Below, one piece after another: positions 52,918 to 63,829 of a DNA stretch of 64,000 nt. The notes beneath the pieces were generated by a model that saw only the letters and a program-made list of their open reading frames with translations, was not told where the DNA came from and searched no databases. Source of the stretch: Halocaridina rubra. Lineage: Eukaryota > Arthropoda > Malacostraca > Decapoda > Atyidae. Position 1 is the stretch's first letter, and each line of letters begins with the position of its first letter. The stretch spans positions 7,501 through 71,500 of the forward strand of contig JAXCGZ010015129.1 in assembly GCA_037179515.1 (NCBI GenBank), read 5' to 3'. Position numbers and translations under genes: made by a program.

Positions 52918-53023
52918 GCAAAGGTTAAAATATGCGAGTAAAAAATCACAAGCAAATCGTATTAATAAGCACAACGTGAAAGGCGCACACGAGTGAGGCG
53001 AGACAATGGAAGATGTTGGAAGC

Positions 53024-53790
53024 CTTTGTCCGAAACGTTGATAGCGGTATCGTATTTTACATGTTGCAATGCTGTTAGTATTTATGTATTTTACTATTTT
53101 TTACTGTTTTATTATTCTTAGGCTAAGAAATACGTTTTTTTTATCAATAAAATCATGAAACTACTGGAAATATAAATATATATGCTAGCTCACGTAGCTG
53201 CGACCCCAATACATTGTACGCTATCGGACACAAGCAAAACGTTCAATAAGCACAACGTAAACGGCGCACACGTGAGTTAGACTGAACGAGCCTTTGTCAG
53301 AAATGCTGATAGAGGTATCGTATTTTACATGTTGCATTGCTGTTAGTATTTATGTTTTTTACTATTTTTTACTGTTTTATTATTCTTAGGCTAAGAAATA
53401 CTTTTTTTTATCAATAAAATCATGAAACTACTGGAAATATAAATATATATGCTAGCTCACATAGCTGCGACCCCAATACATTGTACGCTATCGGACACAA
53501 GCAAAACGTTTAATAAGCACAACGTGAACGGCGCACACGTGAGTTAGACTGAACGAGCCTTTGTCAGAAACGCTGATAGCGGTATCGTATTTTACATGTT
53601 GCAATACTGTTAGTATTTATGTTTTTTACTATTTTTTACTGTTTTATTATTCTTAGGCTAAGAAATACGTTTTTTTATCAATAAAATCATGAAACTACTG
53701 GAAATATAAATATATATGCTAGCTCACGTGGCTGCGACCCCAATACATTGTACGCTATCGGACACTATTTCATATGATGCATTACTGTGA
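53024..53790. repeat. Three ~262-bp direct repeats in TA7
   Basis: Units start near 53026, 53290 and 53550. Each contains GCCTTTGTCMGAAA, GGTATCGTATTTTACATGTT, GTTAGTATTTATG, TCATGAAACTACTGG, ATATATGCTAGCTCAC and CCCCAATACATTGTACGCTA. The first two also carry CACAACGTRAACGGCGCACA. The third repeat leads into the normal right end. Confidence 0.85.
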
Positions 53791-54054
53791 GTTATACTGT
53801 ATGTACGTATATCTAAATTTATGTTTTTTACTCTTTTTTACTGTGTTATTATTTGTAGGCTGGGAAATAAATTTTTTTTATCAATTAGATAATGAAGTAT
53901 TTTTTTTTCAATAAAAAATTAAAATACTGAGAATTTTTATTTTTTTAGTATTTTAATATTTTTGCATATACCCAAAAAAAAAATAATAATTTGCCAAACA
54001 AAAAACCGTGGTACTGTGAAAACGCAAACCAGGAAACGCGATCCAGCGTGGGAT

Positions 54055-54483
<429 letters not shown>

Positions 54484-57184
54484 CAGGGGGTCCCAGGTTT
54501 ACACAGTTCCCGAGTTATGCGATTCTGCCATTACGACCAAGGCCCATGAATTAATAATAAATTATTTATATATCAATATTTTAACCTACCTTGTTTTTGT
54601 GGTAGATTCAAACGTTGCATGCTGAACAGTTTGTGAGCGTAACAAAGGAATGCACAGCTAGCAGCTCTGCTGTATTGGTATGAATAAAGTTCATGGCCAT
54701 ATTTATTTATTTGCTTATATATTTGTTATTTGAAGGATTATATTGAATTTATTTACAAAATTACTGAGCACATAGCCGTAAATACGATGTTATGCGGAAC
54801 AGTTTGTTGAGTGTGGCAGACGAATACGTTGTCACGCAGCATTGTTGTATACATATATATCAAGTTAATGGCTTAATATATTTATTTAGTTATTTGAAGG
54901 AATTAGATTTAAGTTATTTATAAAATTACTAAATACATAGGCATACATAAGTTCTTCATGCAAAATAGATTGTTGAGCGTCGCGAAAGCATATGTTGCTA
55001 CGTGACGTTAGACCGAGAAGAAGAAGGACCATCGCTCAGTTTACTATCGCCCACCATATTGTTATCGTCCTCATCTGCTCTCTCATTAGTTTTGCTCGTT
55101 ATTGACATTACAGTGTCTCCCAAGCATAGTGGTGATATTTCTCATGGCAATGCTGTGAAGACGAGGAGAGTCTTACCATGGAAGTTAAAGTGGAAATAGA
55201 AAAACTCTTGAAAAGGAGAGAAAATGCTATGAACATTGGCCGCTCATTGGGGTTAGCCTGTTCGACCATGGTGATGATTGTTAAGGATAAAGATTGAATC
55301 CTTACACATGTGCAAGGTTTTGCTCCTCTGATGTTCACTGAGATTATTAAGCAGCATAGTGGCCTTATGATCAAGATGGAGAGATTGCAAGTGTTATAGC
55401 TTGATGACCAGCATCAGTGGCGTATCCCAGTGAGCATCCTGTTGATACAGGAAAAGGCTAAAAGATTGTTCGATGCTGTGAAAACTGAAAAGGGGGAAGA
55501 GTGAAAGTGAAGAGTTTGTGGCCAGTAGGGGTTATTTTAATAATTTTAAGAGTCATGCTAATTTGCATAACCTAAGGGTGCAAGGTGAAGCTGCCAGGTA
55601 TGATGAGAAAGCAGCATGTGTTAGCAAAATAATTAAGAAGGAGGGGTTACTGTGCAGAACAAGTAATTAATGTGGATAAGTCTGGCTTGATTTGGAAGCA
55701 TATGCCTAGTCTTGTGTACATCGCCAGTGAGGAGAAGACAGCACCAGGCCATGAAGTAAACAAGTAGAGACTGACATTACTTTTGGGGGCTAATGCTGCT
55801 GGTGACTGCAAGCTGAAGCCCTTGTTGATTAACTTGGCAGAAAATCCAAGGGCACTTAAGAGCATTTGGAAGAGTCAACTGCCAGTCATCTGGAAGTCAA
55901 ACAAGAAGGCTTGGATAATCCTTTAGATATTTGAGGACTGGTTCACCAGCCATCTTTAGCCAGAATTGGAGAGGTACTGTGCTTCCAAGGGTCTGCCTTA
56001 TAAGGTGCTGCTATTGCTGGATAGTGTCCCTAGTCACCCTCCCTATTTAGATGACTTTCGTCCTAATGTAAAGGTGGTTATCTTCCACCTAATACCACTT
56101 CCCTGTTACAGCCAGTGGATCAGGATGTCATTGCCTCTTTCAAGGCCTACTACCTCCAAAGGACAATTGCTATAGCTCTCAGTGCAACTGAGAAGGATAA
56201 GAACTTGTCTCTCAAGGAGTTTTTGAAGTCGTAAAATATTCTTCAGGTTATGAAGAATGTTGCTGATTCTTGGGATGAAGTTAAGCATACGAACTTGAAT
56301 GGAGTATGGAATAGACTGTGACCCAAGTGCATGAATGACTTCCATGGCTTTGCGGAGACAGTTGAGGGTGTCACCAAGAACGTTGTTGCCCTGAGTAAGG
56401 AGCTCAAGTTGGAGGTGGAGCCTGATGATATAAAATAGGAGCTGCAAATCTCATGGAGAGGAGTTATCTGCCGAAGACCTCATTTAACTGGAGAAGCAAA
56501 TGGATGAAGAAATACCAAGCCCAGGGCCCAAGAGATTCACAACCAGGGAATTGGAAGAATCTTTTGCCTTAATAGAGGAAGGGTTAGCACAGCTCAAGGC
56601 TGAGGACCCCAACACTGAAAGGTACACTAGAGTCGCCAAAGTGATCACTGATTCCCTGCGGTGTTACAAGGAGATTTGGGAGGAGAAAAGAGGGCATCCT
56701 TCCAAACTCACCTCGACCAATTCTTTGTGAAGGTAGAGCCTCCACCAACATAATCTGTACCCTCTACCTCAGCTGCCTTTATAGACTCTTCTTCCCTAGT
56801 ATCTGCTGCAGGTTCTCCTACCTCTCTAGACTCACCTGCCCCAGTTTCCTCAGCACCTGCCTCTCCAGTTTCCTCCTGCTTATAAGCCTGTTTTTCTCTC
56901 CCTCCCCTTCATCACCCATTCAGTGTGCAAGCCAACCACTTGAGTAAAAGTAAGCAATATTGTACAGTGTAATTTTACTATTTTTATCTTAGATTACGCA
57001 AGTAAAGTTAAGCAATACTGTATAGTGTACTTTTACTATTTTTATGTCTTAGATTAAGAACTTAGATTATTTTTCTCTGTTGTAGAGTACTTATTTTTAG
57101 CATTGTTGTGGAACCTTAGTTCAAATTTTGGTGTTTTCCTGACAGCTGTCAGGAATGGAGCTATCCTAAATTGAGGACCCCCTG
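54484..57184 (+). mobile_element. TB2: complete TB-family Tigger-like transposon
   Basis: The ends are CAGGGGGTCCCAGGTTTACA and ...AATTGAGGACCCCCTG, with TA on both sides (54482-54483; 57185-57186), a TA target duplication. It carries the whole TB layout: 5' region, decayed transposase, 3' region with TTAGATTAAGAACTTAGATT. It is the reference for recognising the interruptions in TB1 and the deletion in TB3. The TAGATTACGCAAGTAAAGTT region near 56990 shows a short internal duplication. Confidence 0.88.
55114..56760 (+). pseudogene. Tigger (TIGD-like) transposase of TB2, decayed
   Basis: Parallels the TB1 transposase. The start codon is degraded (GTGTCTCCC in place of ATGCCTCCC). Remnants are NIGRSLGLACSTMVMIVKD (helix-turn-helix), INVDKSGLIWKHMPS (first Asp, with DKSG in place of the usual DETG), YKVLLLLDSVPSHPP (second Asp), PLLQPVDQDVIASFKA (third Asp) and an acidic C-terminal frame at 56500-56727 (MDEEIPSPGPKRFTTREL). 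Many stops and frameshifts are present. Inactive. Confidence 0.85.
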
Positions 57185-57186
57185 TA

Positions 57187-57378
57187 TAATATTCTTTTAA
57201 GTTACTAACAAGATACTATTCATCAGATGTCTCCTTTGATAATCTTATTGAGAGGTCTCCCTAAAGGCAAATAAGCTCTTTACCAGAAATAAATTAGTGT
57301 TTATTTAACCAGACAATGATGGCTGGTTTTTCAAGAGTTTGACAGAACAGTTAATTTTGAAACGTCTAACCTTTGTAG
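57187..57378 (+). other. Intron sequence upstream of PYROXD2-like exon
   Basis: Unique A/T-rich sequence ending with CTAACCTTTGTAG, a branch/pyrimidine/AG acceptor context. CTAAC at 57366-57370 resembles a branch site but is only about 8 bases from the AG, so another upstream branch point may be used. No coding content is seen. Confidence 0.6.
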
Positions 57379-57520
57379 GTATGTTTTACTACATCATGTA
57401 ATGGCACAAGTAGCTGGAGTACGAGGAGCATGGGGCTATCCTGAAGGTGGCATGGGTGGTGTAACTCAGGCTATGGCTCGGGCTGCTACTGAAGCTGGAG
57501 CTGATATATATACCAATCAG
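57379..57520 (+). CDS. PYROXD2: Internal exon of a PYROXD2-like oxidoreductase
   Basis: A 142-bp exon. After one leading base (phase 2 entry) it encodes YVLLHHVMAQVAGVRGAWGY, then PEGGMGGVTQAMARAATEAG, then ADIYTNQ, 47 codons with no stop. The motifs YVLLHHVM, GAWGYxEGGMG and AxxxGAxI are characteristic of pyridine nucleotide-disulphide oxidoreductase domain-containing protein 2, a FAD-dependent oxidoreductase/phytoene-desaturase-like protein linked to mitochondria. The segment belongs to the FAD-binding/amine-oxidase-like fold. The acceptor is TTTGTAG and the donor is CAG/GCAAGT, a GC-type donor; the exon ends in phase 0. No other exon of the gene is recognisable, so introns on both sides probably exceed the window on the left (57 kb of insertions) and 6 kb on the right. 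Confidence 0.88.
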
Positions 57521-57526
57521 GCAAGT
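57521..57526 (+). promoter_or_regulatory. PYROXD2: GC-type 5' splice site
   Basis: The exon end CAG is followed by GCAAGT. This is the strong consensus for GC-AG introns, which need near-perfect pairing with U1 elsewhere in the site. No in-frame GT donor lies close by that preserves the conserved reading frame. Confidence 0.7.
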
Positions 57527-58186
57527 GTTTTATATTTTATATGATATATCATAACTATTTTAGTAGTATATTATGCACTGATACTACAAGAGAGAGATCT
57601 GTTGTTAGGCCATTTATAAGTATTGTCTTATGAAACCATTAAGAAATTTATATTCAACATTAACTGCACTTACTTTTTATCTCCTTGGAGATTAAAGGTC
57701 GCTACAGTGTCCTACTCAAATCTTCCACACTGCTTGGGTCTCACACAGTGTAAGCTGGGCATTGCTTGTCTACTGTGGAACCTGGCAGCTGTAGCTGGTT
57801 TACCCCTTCTGCTTCATCTTAGGCTGACCTTCCTGTATTCACCTCTTCCAGTCTACAGTATTGAACAGGTCCTAGGAATTCCCATGGGACACGTCATCCA
57901 TTCACCATGCCCCTTTACTATTTTTATCTCGTGCACTTTCTTCTTTGCTTCACTGACAACTCATGCTTTCAGTGCTCTTTCCACCCCATCCATCGATCTC
58001 CTTCTTAGTCATCCTCCTCTCTCCAGACTTTTCGTTAATCCCTCACTCAAAATTTCTATATATTCAAAGCCACTTCAGAACTTTAGTCTTGTTTAGAAGA
58101 AATCATTCTTTTCTAGTGCCCATTAATTTTTTCACTCCACATGTCGCACTAGTTGTTGTTGATGCATCTAACATGCTTCTTGTATA
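57527..58186. other. Intron sequence, no gene recognised
   Basis: Moderately C/T-rich sequence. A 157-codon plus-strand frame at 57623-58096 is hydrophobic but matches no family I know and lies downstream of the GC donor, so I regard it as non-coding. No microsatellites or element ends are seen. Confidence 0.5.
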
Positions 58187-58350
58187 TCTCATCTTCATTA
58201 CATCGATTTCTTTCATCCTCTTTTACATAGCAGGTCTCTAATTCATGCAGTATCATAAGTGTAATCACTCCTTCATACAAGTTTCTCATTTTCATTTCTG
58301 GACCTGGAGTGTCAGCATCTTCGCCACCATTCCACCCTTTGGAGCTGTAA
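58187..58350 (-). pseudogene. Decayed non-LTR RT C-terminal fragment
   Basis: The minus strand encodes KMRNLYEGVITLMILHELET then VKEDERNRCNEDE. This follows the pattern of the post-RT region of a common LINE type (LYEGVxxPxxLYGAETW...ERxxxNxMEM). The match is a degenerate ~45-residue piece of a family different from A, B and C. No RT core is seen nearby. Confidence 0.5.
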
Positions 58351-58379
58351 TGCAGAAGAGGAGCAGCAACAGAGGTCAA

Positions 58380-58670
58380 ACTGCCTCAACCAACCCCTGC
58401 CCCTTATGAGATCCTGGGAGTCTTTGGTTACCTTGGCAATTACCTCTTCTCTCAACACAACTTACAATAGCACAATATTTTGTACACCAAGGAATGACTC
58501 TTAAGGCTGTCATTTCTCGAACACTTCTTTTAGACAGGGACATTGAGAAGAACTCAGGGAACAAATTATGGAAGACTGCACTGCACACGATTACATATGG
58601 GGGACTGTTCAGGACTGGTGGTGATCTTCCTTTGTGACTTCGGGCTGTTCTACCAGGCAGCTTAGGGAGC
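58380..58670 (+). pseudogene. Possible LINE ORF2 N-terminal remnant
   Basis: A plus-strand open stretch contains LDRDIEKNSGN at 58530-58562. It resembles the DxExNPG block found near the N-terminus of many CR1-like ORF2 proteins, and also the 2A-like class, but the canonical NPGP is not intact. The surrounding frame (IAQYFVHQGMTLKAVISRTL / KLWKTALHTITYGGLF) matches nothing I can name. The assignment is tentative. Confidence 0.3.
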
Positions 58671-58918
58671 AACTATTTTTTTTTCTTTTATGTGTGAGAC
58701 ACTAGAACTGGCAAGAAAGTTACGCTCATCAGGCACAGGCACGAAGAAAACATTAAGACAGAGAAAAAGTAGAAGGTTAAGGACAAAGCAGAAAGAGGGA
58801 AGTAATACACAATAGGAAAAGGACAGGCTGAAAGAATAGTTGAAGTCCTGAGGACCTTGCGATATGGCAGAATTAGGTCCTGAGATGACGATAGATCTGC
58901 TTTTTGAAGGAAAGTAGG

Positions 58919-60373
58919 TTTTTTTTTTTATGAGTGTGACACCGGGACAAGCAAAAATTGCCCTCATCAATAAAGGCCCAGGCACGAGAGAACACCAAGA
59001 CGAAGGAAAAGAAAAAGGTCAAGGACAAGGCAGAGATGGGTGATGTTATACAAAGGAAAACAACAGACACGCAAAATAGTCAAAGTACAGAGGACCCAGA
59101 GATATGACGACAGATTTGCTTTTTGAAAGAAAATAGGTCATAATAATTAGGAAAGACAGAAGAAGGAAGAGAGTTCCAGAGTCTGGAGGTAGATGGGAAG
59201 AAGCAGTCGCTGCACCGACCAATCCACGAGCTACAAATCTCCGCACAGTACTTGTGAAATGAGGCCGTTTGACGAGTGTTATGCGGCCTCGGCAGTGGGG
59301 GAGGGATGCAACTCGCCAACTCATCAGAGCAGAGATGGAAGTAGTAGCGATAGAAAAGAGAAAGGGAAGATACCTTACGGCGAAGAGAGAGAGAATTCAG
59401 ATTAGAAGTAAGAGAAGGATCATTAATGAGTCTGACTGCCTTAGATTCAACCCTATCAAGGAGATAAGTATAAGAAGAAGCACCCCAGGTGTGGAGGCAA
59501 TATTCTAAGCAGGGACGGATAAGACCTTCATAAATTTTAAGTAACTGTAAAGAGGAAAAGTAATGATGAAAACGAAACAAAACCCCCGATTTTTTGGATG
59601 AAGATTTAGAAATTTGGATTATGTGATTCCTCCAAAACAAGTTAGAGGCTATATGGATTCCTAATATGCTGATAGAATTAAGAGGGTAAATTTTGTTAGT
59701 TTAGAAGACAATAGCGTTATCAGGAAGAGAAGAAGATAGAGATAGCCAGAAACTGTGTCTTGGAGGCATTGAATTTAACTGAATTTTGAGTGCCCCACTC
59801 AGATACTCTTTGCAAATCGTAGTTGAGAGTTGAAGAAAGAGTGATACGAGACTAATTATGAGTAGCAGATAAAGGTTGTGAAGTAAAGGCAGAGGAAAAG
59901 TGAAATGTAGAATTATCAGCAAAGGTATGAATAAGAAAGGAATATGGGGATTGTAGAAGATCATTGATGAAGAGAAGAAACAGAGTAGGTGAAAGAACAG
60001 AGCCCTGTGGAACACCACTGGTAACAGAGAAAGGGCTAGATGTCTCACCATCAACAACTACAGATATAAAACGGCCAGTAAGAAAACTCGAAGTCAGAGA
60101 ACAAAAAGAAGGAGTAAAGCCATAAGCAGGGAGTTTGGCCAACAGAGCCTTGTGCCAGACTTTGTCAAAAGCCTTAAAGATATCAAGGGCGACGACAAAG
60201 GATTCCCTATAGTTCCTCAGAGAAGATGACCGTACATGAGTAAGATAGGACAGGAGATCACCGGTGGATCTTGCCTTGCGGAAGCCGTACTGGTGATTGG
60301 AGATAAGTGAGTTAGATTCAAGACGTATCAAGAAGTGAGCATTGAGCAAAATTTCGAAAACTTTAGCAATAGA
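58919..60373 (-). mobile_element. LINE-B copy B3, 5'-truncated, inserted in B4
   Basis: The poly-A (a T-run from 58919) follows ...GGTGTCACACTCATA on the sense strand. The 5' end is cut at the RT motif SIAKVFE. On the sense strand B4 reads ...TSRLWNSLPPS up to the junction, then B3, then the B4 3' UTR from CCTACTTTCCTTCAAAAAGC, so B3 lies inside B4. Confidence 0.82.
59080..60373 (-). pseudogene. LINE-B3 RT fragment
   Basis: Covers the RT from IAKVFEILLNAHFL to the C-terminus: VVALDIFKAFDKVWH (first Asp kept), SGVPQGSVLSP, and FADNST where the second Asp of the FADD pair is Asn. Frameshifts lie near 59850 and 59700. Inactive. Confidence 0.82.
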
Positions 60374-62940
60374 AGGAGGAAGAGAGTTCCAGAGTCTGGA
60401 AGTGGATGGCAAGAAGCAGTCACTGCACTAAGAAATCCGCAAGTTACAAATCACCACACAGAACTTGTGAGAGGAAGCCGCTTGGCAAGTGTTACGTGGC
60501 CTCAGCAGTGGAGGAGGGATGCAGCTCGCCAACTTATGAGAGCAGCGATGGAAGTAGTAGCGATAGAAAAAGGAAAGGCATGATACCTTACGATAAAGAG
60601 AAAGAGAATCAATACAGCATTAATAGTAAGAGAAGGGACATTGGTGAGTCTGACTGCCTTAGATTCAACCCTATCAAAGAGATAAGAATAAGAAGAAGCA
60701 CCCCAGGTGTGCCAAGAAGTATTCTTAGCAGGGATGAATAAGATCTGTATAGATTTTAAGGAACTGTAAAGAGGAAGAGTAATGTCAAAAACAAAACAGA
60801 ACCCCCAATTTTTTTTTCAATGCAGATTTATTAATTTGGATGATGTGATTCCTTCGAGACATGTTAGAGGCTATCTGGATTCCTAAAATGTTAATAGAAT
60901 TAGGAGGTTAAATTTCGTTAGTTTCAAAGACAATAGGGCTATCAGGAGTAGATGATAAAAAGATAGCCAGAAACTGTCTTGGAGGCATTAAATTTAACTG
61001 AATTTTGGGTGCCCCACTCAGATACCCTCTCGAAATCGGAGTTGAGAATAGAAGAAAGAGTGATACGAGACTCATTACGAGCCACAGATGAAGGTTTTAA
61101 AGAAAAGCCAGAGGAAAAATGAAGGGTAGAATCGTCGGCAAAGGCATGGGGAAGAGAGGAGGATGGAGACTTAAGAAGATCTTTGATGAAGAGAAGGAAC
61201 AGATTAGATATCAGAACAGAGCCCTGTGGAATGCCACAGGTAACTGGAATTGAGCTAGATGTTGCACCGACAACAACTGCAGATATAAAATGGTCAGAAA
61301 TAAAACTGGAAGTCAGAGAACAGAGAGAAGGGGTAAAGGCATAAGCAGGGAATTTGGCCAACAGAGCCTTGTATTAGATTCTGTTAAAAGCCTTAGTGAT
61401 ATCAAGAGTGACGACAAAGGATTCCCCATAGTTGCGCAAAGAATATGACCATACATGAGTAAAATTTGACATGAGGTCACCAGTGGATTTTGCCTTGCGG
61501 AAGCTGTACTGGTGGTCGGAGATGAGGGAGTTAGATTCAAGACTCTTCAAGAAGTGAGAATTGAGTGAGGTTTCGAAAACCTTATCGATAGCAGAGGTTA
61601 GGTCAATACTTTGGTAGTTTGAAGGAATAGAGTGGTCACCCTTTTTATTTTGCTTCCAAAATAAAGGATAGATACTGGTTGAGAGAATGAGACGAAAAAG
61701 ATGGCAAAGCGCGAGAGCCGGTTCATCTTCAAACTCCTTAAGGAACCTTGTAGGGATACCATCGGGTCCGGATGCCTTGTTTGTCTTTAAAGAGTGAAGA
61801 ATCTTATGGATTTTGCATGAAGCAAAAATAGGGGAGGGCATAGGATTAGAGAGTGGTAAAGTATGACGGACAGGTGAGCTGGATTTGTATATGAAGAGTT
61901 GGCAGAAAAATGAGAGCCAAAGAGAGTGGCTTTGTCAGTGGGAGAGCAAGCTATAGAAACATCAGAACCAATGAAAGGGGGAAAGTTTGAGTTACTTATG
62001 TTTTTGGAGAGGTTTTTGGCTAAGGACTAGAAACATTTATTCGTGGGAGAGGAGTTAAGTCATCAACTCTCCTTCTTAAGATGGAAGCTTTAGACTTTTG
62101 AAACTGAGCAGTACAGCGATTTCTGGCTGTAACAAAAGCATAGTGAGTTAAATCAGAAGGAGAGGCTTGGTACAATCCCTGGCCTGGATGGCCATGGAGC
62201 AGGCACAGTCATATCAATGATTAGGGGGAGAAAAAGTTTTCGTAGAGAAGGGGATGAACACCTCCATTCCCAAGGTTGTGATCTCGGCATCTTTAGGGCT
62301 ACCTGATCAGGGTTATGGGTCTGAAAGCAGTAGTCGTCCCATTGAAAATCAAAGAGAAAGTTATGCAATTCATTGCATTGGGTACACTCAAAGTGCCAAA
62401 GATAGCACAGAGTAGGAGGATATGATGAAAGGGGAGCGAAAATGGAAGAGATTGAGATCACAGAGTGGTCAGATTTATCAAGAGGGTAAAGCACAAAATA
62501 TGAGTAGGTTGAAGGATTAGAAGTAAGGAATAGGTCAAGAGTGTTAACTGCATGTTCGTGATGATCATGAACACAAGTAGGATGTTTGATAATCTGCTCC
62601 AGATCTTGCGTAATAGAGAAAGCAAGGGCCTCACCTCATCACACATCAGTGTTTGAAGAATTAAGCCACTCAATGTGGTGTACATTGAAATCCCCAATAT
62701 AGAGAACTTCAGCTTGTGGGTTAGAAGATAGCAAGGACTCATGAGAAGAGGAAATATAATCAAAGAAAGACACAAAGTCAGTGGAGTTATGAGGGCAGTA
62801 GCAGAAGCAAAAGAATGCATTGTTCTTGGAGTGATAGATCTTCAGCCAGAGAACATCAAAGTCAAGAGATTCATGGTCCATGAGACTTGCAATAAGGGTG
62901 TTAGTGTTTTAGTAAACACAGACCCCACCTTTGGAACGGA
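60374..62940 (-). pseudogene. LINE-B4 endonuclease/RT, heavily decayed
   Basis: In sense order: VLWLKIYHSKNNAFFCFCYC, EVLYIGDFNVHHIEW (62881-62639), DKSDHSVISISS (SDH motif, 62494), KASGPDGIPTRFLKE (61841-61374), VVTLDITKAFN (first Asp), CGIPQGSVL and FADDST (61361-60942), and the C-terminal region to TSRLWNSLPPS. At least five frameshifts or stops occur. The junction with B3 creates a short chimeric frame at 59852-60412. Confidence 0.8.
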
Positions 62941-62950
62941 AAAGAGAATA

Positions 62951-63250
62951 CAATAATCCCTCTCTCTATTGCGATTCACCTCTCGCAAATTCACTGTATC
63001 GCAATTTTGTTTTGGCATTTTTTTTTTTGTGACACCAGGATGGGCCAAAAAATGATAAAATAAAATAGCCTTTATCAGGCTGTAAAGAGAAACAGAGATG
63101 GAGAGTGTAATGACCTGTCAGATGTGAAGGGATTATAAAAGATGTGTAATGAACCTCCAGCTCTCTGCTGGGTTTTAATATACCTCTGCATTACTTTCAT
63201 GATGTCTATTCCAATAATTCTCCTTAGATCTTATTATTATTATTATTATA

Positions 63251-63302
<52 letters not shown>

Positions 63303-63345
63303 GGCAACAATAATTTTCCTTTGATGATGATTGTGGAGATTATTA

Positions 63346-63394
<49 letters not shown>

Positions 63395-63507
63395 GGGCTC
63401 GTCATTGTTTTTACATCTGTTGGTTTATTTACTTTAATAACTGTGTACAGTGCCCCTCCCTAGTTGACTGGGACAAAGAGAGTGTGAGGGGTTGGGTAGA
63501 ATAGAAT

Positions 63508-63598
<91 letters not shown>

Positions 63599-63687
63599 GT
63601 CTTTAATTAACTCTGGTTCATTCAACCAAAACTACATTATTTATTATAAAAATAATGGTTTAATTACAAATTCGTAATAATATTGAT

Positions 63688-63720
<33 letters not shown>

Positions 63721-63753
63721 CTCCACAATCATCAAAGGAAAATTATTGTTAAA

Positions 63754-63828
<75 letters not shown>

Positions 63829-63829
63829 T
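62951..63829 (+). mobile_element. E5: foldback element, right arm not present
   Basis: The left end is CAATAATCCCTCTCTCTATT (first bases degraded from CAGTAATCCC), with the left arm at 63030-63225. The loop has (ATT)n at 63230-63300 and 63345-63394, (GA)n at 63512-63597, and (AAT)n at 63676-63720 and 63754-63829. As in E2, it ends in the last AAT run with no right arm or right TIR. Confidence 0.75.
63512..63597. repeat. (GA)n microsatellite in E5 loop
   Basis: About 86 bp of GA dinucleotide. Confidence 0.95.

Larger units (their letters stand above)
58675..62950 (-). mobile_element. LINE-B copy B4, old copy split by LINE-B3
   Basis: The 3' UTR and poly-A (a T-run) are at 58675-58918. After the LINE-B3 interruption the coding part resumes at about 60374 and runs to 62950, where foldback E5 begins. 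The 5' end is therefore missing within the endonuclease (sequence for YTRFRSKGGV is the last seen). Base divergence from B2 is higher than for B1 or B3. Confidence 0.8.

Noticed and set aside
57623..58096. 157-codon hydrophobic frame downstream of the PYROXD2-like exon
   Set aside because: No family resemblance, no splice context, and it begins within the presumed intron. Possible transmembrane-like segments are explained by C/T-rich base composition.
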